A DNA stretch of 64,000 bases from Bacteroidota bacterium (GTDB taxonomy: Bacteria > Bacteroidota > Bacteroidia > Bacteroidales > Prolixibacteraceae): NCBI GenBank assembly GCA_023251455.1, contig JAHEYT010000024.1, positions 1 through 64,000 of the forward strand, in the 5' to 3' direction. The translations under genes and the position numbers were made by a program. The first letter of the stretch is position 1. Every line of letters starts with the position of its first letter. Under the pieces are notes generated by a model that was not told where the DNA came from, ran no database searches, and worked only from the letters and a program-made list of their open reading frames with translations. Shown piece after piece: positions 18,541 through 27,408 of this stretch.

Positions 18541-19551
18541 TTATTTGATATCTCCGTTTTTAATCAGCCATTCGGCAATCTGAACCGCATTCAGCGCAGC
18601 GCCCTTTTTAATCTGATCGCCTACGCACCAGAATGTCAAACTTTTAGGATTCGAAACATCTTTACGGATACGGCCAACGTAAACATCATCTTTTCCCGAA
18701 ACGAACAAAGGCATCGGGTAAACTTTCTGTGATGGATTATCCAGCACGGTTAAACCTTCCAGTTTTTCCATCGCCGCTTTCACTTCCTGAATGTCCAAAG
18801 CTTCTTCAGTTTCCACCCAAATAGCTTCGGAATGTGCGCGGGCAACCGGAATACGGATACAGGTGGCACTAACTTCAGCATCGGTGTGCATGATTTTTTT
18901 GGTTTCCCAGTTCATTTTCATTTCCTCTTTGGTGTAATCGTTTTCGAGGAAAACGTCAATCTGAGGAATGATATTCATGGCCAACTGATAAGGAAATTTC
19001 TGGATTGTTGGTTCTTCTCCGTTGGCAACTTGCTGAATCTGATTTTCAAGTTCGGCAATTCCCTGAGCACCAGCACCACTGGCAGCCTGATAGGTAGCCA
19101 CATGAACACGCACAATTTTCGACAAATCGTTAATCGGCTTCAGCGCCACAACCATCTGGATTGTTGAGCAGTTCGGGTTGGCAATAATATTACGTGGACG
19201 AACCAATGCATCCTCAGGATTCACTTCAGGAACTACCAATGGCACATCGCTATCGTAACGGAAAGCGCTTGAATTATCGATCATGATAGCGCCATATTTG
19301 GTAATGGTATCTGCAAAATCTTTCGAGATAGATGCACCTGCCGAAGTTAAGGCAATATCAATATCCTTAAAATCATCATTATGCTTGAGTTCCTTTACAA
19401 CCAGTGTTTTGCCTTTGAATTCATACTCGTTTCCAGCCGAACGGCCAGATCCAAACAAAACCAGTTCATCGAGCGGAAAATTCCTTTCAGCCAAAACCTT
19501 CAGGAATTCCTGGCCTACCGCACCACTTGCACCTACTACTGCAACTCTCAT
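18541..19551 (-). CDS. asd: Aspartate-semialdehyde dehydrogenase
   Basis: 336 aa; [30 protein letters not shown] active-site Cys. Confidence 0.96.
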   Translation of the reverse strand: MRVAVVGASGAVGQEFLKVLAERNFPLDELVLFGSGRSAGNEYEFKGKTLVVKELKHNDDFKDIDIALTSAGASISKDFADTITKYGAIMIDNSSAFRYDSDVPLVVPEVNPEDALVRPRNIIANPNCSTIQMVVALKPINDLSKIVRVHVATYQAASGAGAQGIAELENQIQQVANGEEPTIQKFPYQLAMNIIPQIDVFLENDYTKEEMKMNWETKKIMHTDAEVSATCIRIPVARAHSEAIWVETEEALDIQEVKAAMEKLEGLTVLDNPSQKVYPMPLFVSGKDDVYVGRIRKDVSNPKSLTFWCVGDQIKKGAALNAVQIAEWLIKNGDIK

Positions 19552-19679
19552 GTCAATTTTTATTAATTTGTTATCTAAACTTCTGTCTTACAAAACGATT
19601 TGGAGATTTGTTCAATTTTTGTTAAATTGAATCGATTTTCGCCTGCGCTTGTACTAAATAAGGATTCAAAAATAACGCT

Positions 19680-21593
19680 TTGCTTTTAATTTTTCAAAAT
19701 ATGGCCAGATTTATTTTTATTTCTTCAATATTACTTGTCTATTTTTTAACAATCGTAAGTTGCGATGTTTTTTCCAAGCCTAAACCTGACCTCAATGTGC
19801 TTGCAAAAATAGAAACCTTCTCTGGAAATGATACCACTTCCACCATTTTCAGCGACGACTTCGAAAACAACAACATTTCAGAATGGAAACAAACAACAGA
19901 CTGGGAAGTTTCGTCTACGGAAAAAATCTCAGGAGCACTCTCGCTAAAACACTCACCCACAGCATCAAGCGGCATTTCATCCATCTTTCATCCAGCCAAT
20001 TCTGATTTAGATTTTTCAGATATTGAATGGTCGATCAAACTTAAAAATGGGAACTGGGATCCATCATCATCCAACCGGTTTTGGTTCTATTTGAGTGCCG
20101 ACACAATCAGAACTGACCTGATAAACGGTTGGGCGATGGGTGTAAATATCTCCGGAAGCAGCGATTTGCTTGAACTTTGGCGAATCAGGAATGGGAAAGC
20201 TGATAGTTTGATCGTTCAATCCGATCTTGATTGGAATGCTTCAATTTTGGCAACCATCACGACCAAACGAACAGTTCGTGGTACCTGGACACTTCAATAC
20301 CAGAAATCAGGAGAAGAAAAAAGCAAAACCTTCTCTGGAAGTGATCCATCAATTTCAACATTCAAAAACATCGGCATCAATTTCAACTACACTCCCACCC
20401 GAGCCGGACAATTGTGGATCGACGATATTTCTATAATACAACTTGCTTCTGAACTTTTCATGCAGAAACTTACACTAATCAATTCAAACACAGTAACGCT
20501 AACTTTCAATAAATCCATCAATCCGGCATCCATCCACTCCGGAAATTTCAGGCTAACCGACGAAAACAATCAAAGCATTCCCATCATTCAGGCAATTCCA
20601 ACCAAAGGCTCTGACAAATCGGTAGATGTCAATTTTGGAAAAACCAGCGGAATTGAGCTGAAACTATCCATTTCGGGCATTTCAGATCTCTCCGGAAAAA
20701 CTATGAATCCCGATACTCATTCATTTTCCTATTCATTTTCTCCGGAAGTTGGCTCAATACTGATCAACGAAATTCTGTTCAACCCGTTTTCAGGAGGCGT
20801 TGATTTTGTTGAGCTAGTGAATGTTTCGGAGCAGACCATTCCGGTTAACCGCCTGATGTTAGCTACCCGGGACGACGCGTTGGCACTGAAACAAATCTAT
20901 CCGGTTAGCACCGAAAAACAGGTTCTGAAACCCGGTGAATTCCTGGTTTGTACAAAAGATCCGGCAATTGTTGCCTCACAATACATCACCAGTAATCCGG
21001 CAAGTTTCTGCACGATGAAGTCTTTCCCAAGTTATTCGGATGATGCAGGAACGGTAGTTCTACTGAACGATTCCCTGGATATTCTGGATGAATTCAGCTA
21101 CTCAGCTAAAATGCACTCGTCGTTTTTAACCGAAGAAGAAGGCGTTTCGCTTGAACGCATTTCATTGGAGAAGCCAACCAACGATCGCACCAATTGGGCA
21201 TCGGCCGCGGCTTCTGTTAGTTTTGCAACTCCCGGATTACCAAACTCGCAAGCCGGAACTGAAACTGAAATTCAGGATGAAATAACTCCCGAGCCAAAAG
21301 CCTTTTCGCCAAATGGCGATGGCTACAATGATGAACTTTCCATCAAATTCAAGTTAAGCAAACCCGGCTACATCGCCAATGTTCGTATTTTTGATGCTGT
21401 TGGGAAACAAGTGCGTTTTCTGATTAAAAACCGGTCTCTGGCGCAGGAAGGAAACTGGTTGTGGGATGGCAAAAGTGAATCAGGACAAAAGCGAAACATT
21501 GGAGTTTACATTATTCTGGTCGAAGTTTTTGATCAGGAAGGGCACACTAGAACATTTAAGAAAACGTGTACATTAACTGACCGATTGGAATGA
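19680..21593 (+). CDS. Lamin-tail-domain surface lipoprotein with FlgD-Ig-like C-terminus
   Basis: 637 aa; signal with VSCDVF; ILINEILFNPFSGGVDFVELVN lamin-tail motif; SPNGDGYNDEL...WDGKSESGQKRNIGVYIILVEV. Confidence 0.75.
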   Translation: MLLIFQNMARFIFISSILLVYFLTIVSCDVFSKPKPDLNVLAKIETFSGNDTTSTIFSDDFENNNISEWKQTTDWEVSSTEKISGALSLKHSPTASSGISSIFHPANSDLDFSDIEWSIKLKNGNWDPSSSNRFWFYLSADTIRTDLINGWAMGVNISGSSDLLELWRIRNGKADSLIVQSDLDWNASILATITTKRTVRGTWTLQYQKSGEEKSKTFSGSDPSISTFKNIGINFNYTPTRAGQLWIDDISIIQLASELFMQKLTLINSNTVTLTFNKSINPASIHSGNFRLTDENNQSIPIIQAIPTKGSDKSVDVNFGKTSGIELKLSISGISDLSGKTMNPDTHSFSYSFSPEVGSILINEILFNPFSGGVDFVELVNVSEQTIPVNRLMLATRDDALALKQIYPVSTEKQVLKPGEFLVCTKDPAIVASQYITSNPASFCTMKSFPSYSDDAGTVVLLNDSLDILDEFSYSAKMHSSFLTEEEGVSLERISLEKPTNDRTNWASAAASVSFATPGLPNSQAGTETEIQDEITPEPKAFSPNGDGYNDELSIKFKLSKPGYIANVRIFDAVGKQVRFLIKNRSLAQEGNWLWDGKSESGQKRNIGVYIILVEVFDQEGHTRTFKKTCTLTDRLE

Positions 21594-21689
21594 CAATATT
21601 CTCAAAACAAATTCATCAAATCAGAAACAACAATTGTAACAAAACATAACTTTGGCACACGAATATCCAAAAGCAAAAAAATAACCCCA

Positions 21690-23165
21690 ATGAACCAAAA
21701 CCTCTTTTCACTCGCCTGGAACGAAACTGTCCGGTCAGCCTACTGGGGCAAAAGTATTGCCACCAACATCGGACTTGGGTTTCTGGCCTTGTACTTTTCG
21801 GCCACTTTTCTCGTGTTGGGACTTGCAATTCCTGAAATACTGACCAAAGATTTTCCCAACGACGATCCGGTCAGCAAATTCAACAGCATTTTGCTAGCCT
21901 ATTTTGCCATCGACCTCATTATTCGTCAACTGATGCAGAAGCTGCCAACAGTCAGTTTCAAACCATTACTGCTAATGAACATCCGTCGCCCCAAAATTGC
22001 TAAATACCTGATGATTCGCTCGGTATTTAATTTCTTCAATGTATTGCCATTTTTCCTGCTGGTTCCGGTTACCTTTTCGCTCGTCGCTGGTGCACATTCA
22101 GGAATGGCAACCACCGCATGGTTTCTGGCTATATTTATCCTGATTTTCAGCAACCATTTTCTGGCCATTTACCTGAAATGGCGCTTCAATGAGGCCGAAT
22201 ATGGATTCTTTTTCTTACTCGCAGCAATTGCAGGACTGTTTGCTATCAACCATTTCGGAATCGTTGATCTTTCAGGAGGAATGGGCAAACTGCTCGACCT
22301 GATCTTGGTTTATCCGGCATTTTCCGTTGTACTGGTTTTACTTCCGGTGCTGTTTTATTTCCTGAACGTCAGGTTTCTGCTGAGCCGAATGTTCATCAAT
22401 ATGCTTTCAGGAAAACAAAAGGAAGAAACCATACGCGATTACTCGTGGCTCGACCGTTTGGGCGAAAACGGACGATTTATTGCGCTCGAACTGAAGCTAA
22501 TCTGGCGAAACAAACGGCCACGATCGGTAGCCATGATGACCGTAATTATGCTGTTTTACGGATTGTTGATTTATCGCACACAACCTGGTCACGATGTCCC
22601 CGGATTTGCTTTTATTCTGGGAGGAATCATCATGGTGGGTATGTTTTCTATTTCGTACGGACAATTTTTCCCGGCCTGGCACAGCAATTACTTTTCGATG
22701 CTGATGTGCCAGCGTTTAACCATGAAACAGTTTTTGCGTTCGTTCTACATGTTGGTTACCGTTATTTCGGTGGTATGTTATTTACTTACATTGCCTTATG
22801 CGCTGATTTACCCCAAAATTATATACACCCATTTGGCCATGCTGCTCTATAATTTGGGCGTCAACATCCCAATTATGTTTTGGGTGGGAATGTACAGCAA
22901 AAAACGACTCGACCTGAACCAATCGTCGGTAATGAATTACCAGGGAGTGAGCGCTTCGCAGTGGCTGGGAGCACTACCGCTTATGGTCGGCCCCATTTCA
23001 TTATTCTATTTATTTAAACTGGTATTTGGAGACCCCGGAAGCTATGTTGCCCTCGGAACTCTTGGGCTCATTGGAATACTGTTCCATTCAATCATCATCG
23101 ATTTTTTCTCGAAACAATACCGCAAACAAAAACATCAACTCATTCGCAACTACAAAAACTCCTGA
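21690..23165 (+). CDS. DUF5687 family membrane protein (probable ABC transporter permease)
   Basis: 491 aa polytopic membrane protein directly upstream of an ATPase gene (2-nt gap). Confidence 0.8.
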   Translation: MNQNLFSLAWNETVRSAYWGKSIATNIGLGFLALYFSATFLVLGLAIPEILTKDFPNDDPVSKFNSILLAYFAIDLIIRQLMQKLPTVSFKPLLLMNIRRPKIAKYLMIRSVFNFFNVLPFFLLVPVTFSLVAGAHSGMATTAWFLAIFILIFSNHFLAIYLKWRFNEAEYGFFFLLAAIAGLFAINHFGIVDLSGGMGKLLDLILVYPAFSVVLVLLPVLFYFLNVRFLLSRMFINMLSGKQKEETIRDYSWLDRLGENGRFIALELKLIWRNKRPRSVAMMTVIMLFYGLLIYRTQPGHDVPGFAFILGGIIMVGMFSISYGQFFPAWHSNYFSMLMCQRLTMKQFLRSFYMLVTVISVVCYLLTLPYALIYPKIIYTHLAMLLYNLGVNIPIMFWVGMYSKKRLDLNQSSVMNYQGVSASQWLGALPLMVGPISLFYLFKLVFGDPGSYVALGTLGLIGILFHSIIIDFFSKQYRKQKHQLIRNYKNS

Positions 23166-23167
23166 CC

Positions 23168-23884
23168 ATGATCAAGATAGAAAACCTTATCAAAGCATAC
23201 AATAAAGAAATTGTACTGAATATTCCTGAATTGACCATCGAAAAAGGTGAAATTTTCGGTTTGGTTGGCAACAATGGCGCCGGAAAAACTACCATGTTCA
23301 ACATCGTTCTCGACCTGATTACCGCCAGCAAAGGCATCGTGGTAAGCAAAGGCATCGTGGTGCGCGAATCGGAAGACTGGAAAGATTTTACCGGTGCGTT
23401 TATCGATGAAACGTTCCTGATTGGCTACCTAACCGCCGAAGAATATTTTGGGTTTATTGCCGGTTTGCGCCGGATGAGTAAAACAGAAACCACCAATTTT
23501 CTGGACGGATTTGCCGACTTTTTCAACGGCGAAATAACCGGCAAAAAGAAGTTTATCCGCGACTTCTCGAAAGGAAACCAGAAGAAAGTGGGCATCGTGG
23601 CTGCGCTGATGGGCAAACCCGAAATTGTTGTTCTGGACGAGCCATTTGCCAACCTCGACCCGAGTTCGCAATATAAACTCCGGAAGCTGATCAAGGATTT
23701 CGCTGCCGCGAGCGGAGCTACTTTCCTGATTTCGGACCACACGCTCGAAAACATTGCCGACGTTTCAACCCGGTTAATTATCCTCGAAAAAGGTAAAATC
23801 GTTCGCGATGTTCCTAAGACTGAAACTACGCTGCAAGAAATCGAAGCTTTCTTTAAGCCGGTGGTTGAAGCTGATTTGGTTTAA
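23168..23884 (+). CDS. ABC transporter ATP-binding protein
   Basis: 238 aa; Walker A GLVGNNGAGKTT, signature-like FSKGNQKKVGIVAALMG, Walker B VVLDEPFANLDP. Confidence 0.95.
   Translation: MIKIENLIKAYNKEIVLNIPELTIEKGEIFGLVGNNGAGKTTMFNIVLDLITASKGIVVSKGIVVRESEDWKDFTGAFIDETFLIGYLTAEEYFGFIAGLRRMSKTETTNFLDGFADFFNGEITGKKKFIRDFSKGNQKKVGIVAALMGKPEIVVLDEPFANLDPSSQYKLRKLIKDFAAASGATFLISDHTLENIADVSTRLIILEKGKIVRDVPKTETTLQEIEAFFKPVVEADLV
23327..23362 (+). repeat. In-frame 18-bp tandem duplication within the ATPase gene
   Basis: AGCAAAGGCATCGTGGTA / AGCAAAGGCATCGTGGTG, encoding SKGIVV-SKGIVV. Confidence 0.97.
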
Positions 23885-23950
23885 ATTGAGGTGTTGGAAA
23901 GTGCCTAATTAAAAAGTTTTAGTTTTGGAAATGTATTAATTCGACTAGCG

Positions 23951-24523
23951 ATGATAGAAAAAGAGTATCATTATTGGTTTGAGCCTGATGAAAGAATTGA
24001 AGGGTTAAAGGCCATGTTCGAAGGCTTTGATAAAGCAATAAAGATATTCGAAAAGAAATACGAAGAAATTAGTTGGTATGATGCTGATTTCTACTATGAA
24101 GAGACAGATCTGATTTATGGAGTTGTATTGGTAAGTCTCCAGAACTACATAAATAAGTGGTGCACAGTTTTCGTGGAATCAAAATTTTTTGGTTATACAA
24201 AAACCTATCAATTCTATGAGAAGGGTTCGAAAATAATTAACAATGGCATAACTCAAATTCGACTTATCATTGAGCTTGCAAATTATTTTAAGCACAGGGA
24301 TGATGAAGGTAATCTGCAGTTTCACGCAACAGATTGTCTCACAAAATTAAAGCTTAATGAATTATCAAAAAAAGAGAACGAAAGAAATCCAAATAGATTA
24401 GAAATTGAGGGATTGCTTCTATTATGTTCTAACGAAATAAATCTTTTCGAATTATTGCAAATAGTAATTGATTGGAGAGAGAATGTGATCAAACATTCAA
24501 AAATGAATACTAGAACAAATTAA
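23951..24523 (+). CDS. Hypothetical protein
   Basis: 190 aa ORF; no confident domain; contains IELANYFKHRDDEG, faintly HEPN-like. Confidence 0.65.
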   Translation: MIEKEYHYWFEPDERIEGLKAMFEGFDKAIKIFEKKYEEISWYDADFYYEETDLIYGVVLVSLQNYINKWCTVFVESKFFGYTKTYQFYEKGSKIINNGITQIRLIIELANYFKHRDDEGNLQFHATDCLTKLKLNELSKKENERNPNRLEIEGLLLLCSNEINLFELLQIVIDWRENVIKHSKMNTRTN

Positions 24524-24615
24524 AACATTTTTCGATTATTATAAATAATGATTCCCAAACAATCCTTTGAACCCTTGTGTTCTATCCCTGAAATAAAGAA
24601 CATTCCCCAATTCCA

Positions 24616-25254
24616 ATGATGAACAAACTCAAAAAGACTTTACTTTTCCTGTCTCTCGCAGGATTACTTGCCTTCACATCCATAGCGCCCAAAATTAAAC
24701 TCCAATCGGGGGATCTTCTGTTCCGTGAAAAGTCGTCCGAAAACATTTCGGAAGCAATCGATCAGGTGACACAAACTTCCGGATCAACCCATTTTTCGCA
24801 TGTGGGCTTGGTTGAAGTTACCGATTCCGGAGTTGTGGTGTTACATGCTTATCCCGACGGAGGAAGCTGCATTGTTTCACTCAACGAGTTTCTGCACCCC
24901 AAAGGCGATTCGGTGAGGGTGATTGCCTACCGGTTAAAAAAGGATGGACAAAAAGCAATTTCGGCCGCCATCCAAAAAGCGCATTCGATGCTGGGCAAAT
25001 CGTACAATTTCAGTTATGTCCTATCCGAAACAGTCCACTATTGTTCCGAGTTTGTGTATCTGGCCTTTGCTGCCGACTCAGTTTTTAAGCTTGAACCAAT
25101 GACATTTAAGGACCCAAAAACCGGAAATTTTCCTACCGCTTGGGTGGAATACTATCAGAAAATGGGAATTGAAATTCCGGAAGGCAAACTGGGTTGCAAT
25201 CCCAATGGACTGGCGGCTTCCGGAAAATTGGAAAAGCTTGGAGAAATCCAATAA
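24616..25254 (+). CDS. YiiX/permuted papain-like (NlpC/P60 superfamily) enzyme
   Basis: 212 aa; LQSGDLLFREKSSENISEAIDQVTQTSGSTHFSHVGLV and HYCSEFVYLAF. Confidence 0.82.
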   Translation: MMNKLKKTLLFLSLAGLLAFTSIAPKIKLQSGDLLFREKSSENISEAIDQVTQTSGSTHFSHVGLVEVTDSGVVVLHAYPDGGSCIVSLNEFLHPKGDSVRVIAYRLKKDGQKAISAAIQKAHSMLGKSYNFSYVLSETVHYCSEFVYLAFAADSVFKLEPMTFKDPKTGNFPTAWVEYYQKMGIEIPEGKLGCNPNGLAASGKLEKLGEIQ

Positions 25255-25264
25255 CTAATTGGAG

Positions 25265-25419
25265 CTAAAGCCCGGAAATCTTTTCACATCAATACCCGTC
25301 AGCTAAAGCAGACGGCAAAGAATAGTGCTTTGAATAAGTGTGTCGTTTGATTAGGGGCGATATCCTTTGCCGTTGGCTTGAGCCAACGGACAGAATCGAA
25401 GAACGATTCCGGGCTTTAG
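25265..25419. repeat. Composite palindromic REP/BIME-like element upstream of the RAYT (hairpins 1 and 2)
   Basis: Outer inverted repeat CTAAAGCCCGGAAATC / GATTCCGGGCTTTAG enclosing hairpins CCGTCAGCTAAAGCAGACGG+CAAAGAATA (25296-25324, +) and CCGTTGGCTCAAGCCAACGG+CAAAGGATA (25361-25389, -). Confidence 0.9.
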
Positions 25420-25509
25420 CCCCAACCAGTAACAGAAATAAAAAGAATGTCTATAAATTATCTGGCTAACATTCACTAAATTAGTACTTCAACCCAAAAA
25501 TCACTCATC

Positions 25510-25944
25510 ATGTCATACGTCAAAATCTGGCTGCATTGTGTCTGGAGCACCAAAAACAGAGACCAAATTATATCCCATTCGTTTCGTCCGGAGCTACTGA
25601 AACATTTCAGGGAAAATGCTGATGAAAAGAACATTATTCTGGATTATATCAATGCACATGAGAATCATGTTCATGCCCTTATCAATTTGGGGAAACAGCA
25701 AAATCTGGCTACCATCATGCAGTATTTAAAAGGTGAAAGTTCGTTCTGGATCAATAGCAAAAAAATCCTTTCCTCTCAATTTTCATGGCAGGACGATTAT
25801 TTTGCAGTTTCAGTCGGCCACTCGCAGGTAGAACGAATTAGAAACTACATCAAAAATCAGGATGAACACCACCAGAAAATGAGTTGGGAGGAAGAGGTTG
25901 ATCTATTCATGAAAAAATATGGATTTGAGCAGATAAAGGGCTAA
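25510..25944 (+). mobile_element. IS200-like / REP-associated tyrosine (Y1 HUH) transposase CDS
   Basis: 144 aa; HENHVHALINL HUH-type motif; VGHSQVERIRNYIKNQDEHHQKMSWEEEVDLFMKKYG typical C-terminus with catalytic Tyr candidate. Confidence 0.9.
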
Positions 25945-25970
25945 AGCACAATCATGGCAGTCCTTTCAAT

Positions 25971-26064
25971 CCGTCCCATAAATGGGACGGCAAAGGATAA
26001 TCACTTCTTACAGCAGCTAACTTTATTCATGGCATTATCCTTTGCCGTCTGCTTTAGCTGACGG
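25971..26064. repeat. REP/BIME-like inverted hairpin pair downstream of the RAYT (hairpins 3 and 4)
   Basis: CCGTCCCATAAATGGGACGG+CAAAGGATA (25971-25999, +) and reverse-strand CCGTCAGCTAAAGCAGACGG+CAAAGGATA (26036-26064, -). Confidence 0.9.
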
Positions 26065-27280
26065 ATGGCGAAACTGAATTCTGCTTCAATGCCTTTTTCG
26101 CATTGTGCCTTGCCGAAACATACAGTGCTCCAGCCGCCGTACAAAAATAAAAACACATCAGGATAAGCATTTGCCAGTATTCGTGCCTGATTTCAGATAT
26201 ACCAACACCCATGCTACGAATACGCAGATAGGCCGGAATCATAATGGTTGAAGGGAATAAATGTGCCAGGTTATACAGGAAAGGAGGAATGGATGAGGCA
26301 GGCCAGGATACTCCGCTCAGGAAAATAACAATGGGCGACAAAAATACCATGAACATGATCGAAGATTCGCGCCGTTTGAACAGAACCGAACAGGTAATTC
26401 CCATAAATATAACCGACAACAAAAATGGCAATGTCAGCATCAGAACAGTGAGGTAGTTACCCTGATTGGGGTAATTGAACCACGAATGAATCCAGATCAT
26501 GGTAAAAACGCAGTTTACCGCGTAAATGGTGAGGTACGACAAGGACTTCCCAAATAAAATGGGCAAAACTCCGCCCTTTGTCAGCGCCACCGGAACCAGA
26601 AAACTGTCCTGTTTCTTTTCTTTAGCGGTTCCGCCGAGCATCCCGATTCCGATCAGCAAAGTTTGCTGAAGGATGATGATAATGATTCCGGGCATCATCG
26701 ACGAACCATATCCTGACGAAGGATTAAACCAATAATGAATATCGGCGACCAACGGATCGCGCAATTGCGCCGCCTGATTATACGTTTTCCCTTCCATCAT
26801 CAGCTTTTTGATTTCAACACCCGCAGAAAACGTTCCAACGGTTTTAACCGAACCACTAAGCAATTGGCGATAAATCAGGAAATAACTTCCATCGGCAAAC
26901 ACCGAAACATTTGATTGTTTCCCGTTCAGGATGTCCTTTTCGAAATCCTCCGGAATGACCAGAATTCCGCCTGAATTACCTTCAAAGAAATCTTTTTTGG
27001 CTTCATCCAGACTGGTGGCAACCCGATTAATTTCAATCTGTTCGGCACCTTCAAGCATTTTAATCAACTGGTGACTGGTGGTTGTGCGATCCAAATCAAC
27101 GATGGTGGTTTTCAGTTCGCGAACGACTTCATTTTTATAGGCAATGGCATAAACAATCGGGTAAATCATCAACGCCCCGACCAAAATCAGGATCGCACCG
27201 CTGTCTTTGCGGATATCCCTCAATTCGTCGCGGTAGAATTTTCCCGTCATTTGAATGCCTTTGTGTATTTTCTTGAACAT
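26054..27280 (-). CDS. ABC-2 type transporter permease (YhgE/DrrB-like)
   Basis: 408 aa; N-terminal TM, periplasmic domain, C-terminal TM cluster; paralogous architecture to the next gene. Confidence 0.87.
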   Translation of the reverse strand: MFKKIHKGIQMTGKFYRDELRDIRKDSGAILILVGALMIYPIVYAIAYKNEVVRELKTTIVDLDRTTTSHQLIKMLEGAEQIEINRVATSLDEAKKDFFEGNSGGILVIPEDFEKDILNGKQSNVSVFADGSYFLIYRQLLSGSVKTVGTFSAGVEIKKLMMEGKTYNQAAQLRDPLVADIHYWFNPSSGYGSSMMPGIIIIILQQTLLIGIGMLGGTAKEKKQDSFLVPVALTKGGVLPILFGKSLSYLTIYAVNCVFTMIWIHSWFNYPNQGNYLTVLMLTLPFLLSVIFMGITCSVLFKRRESSIMFMVFLSPIVIFLSGVSWPASSIPPFLYNLAHLFPSTIMIPAYLRIRSMGVGISEIRHEYWQMLILMCFYFCTAAGALYVSARHNAKKALKQNSVSPSVS

Positions 27281-27408
27281 GATTCTTTGTGTTTCTATCT
27301 TTTCACAGGGCGATGCCGTTCGACTGAACTCACGCCGAAGCCCTGCGCTGATATATGTCGCCCCTTCAGGGCTAACTCATAACTTATCACTTATAATTAA
27401 TAACTTCC

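Noticed and set aside
21690-23884. Missing ATPase of the 26-29 kb permeases being the 23168 gene
   Set aside because: That ATPase gene is directly coupled to its own DUF5687 permease (2-nt gap) and lies on the opposite strand.
25510-25944. Complete IS200/IS605 insertion sequence
   Set aside because: No tnpB/omega-RNA partner; flanking hairpins occur as inverted pairs on both sides, which fits a RAYT/REP arrangement better than simple left and right ends.
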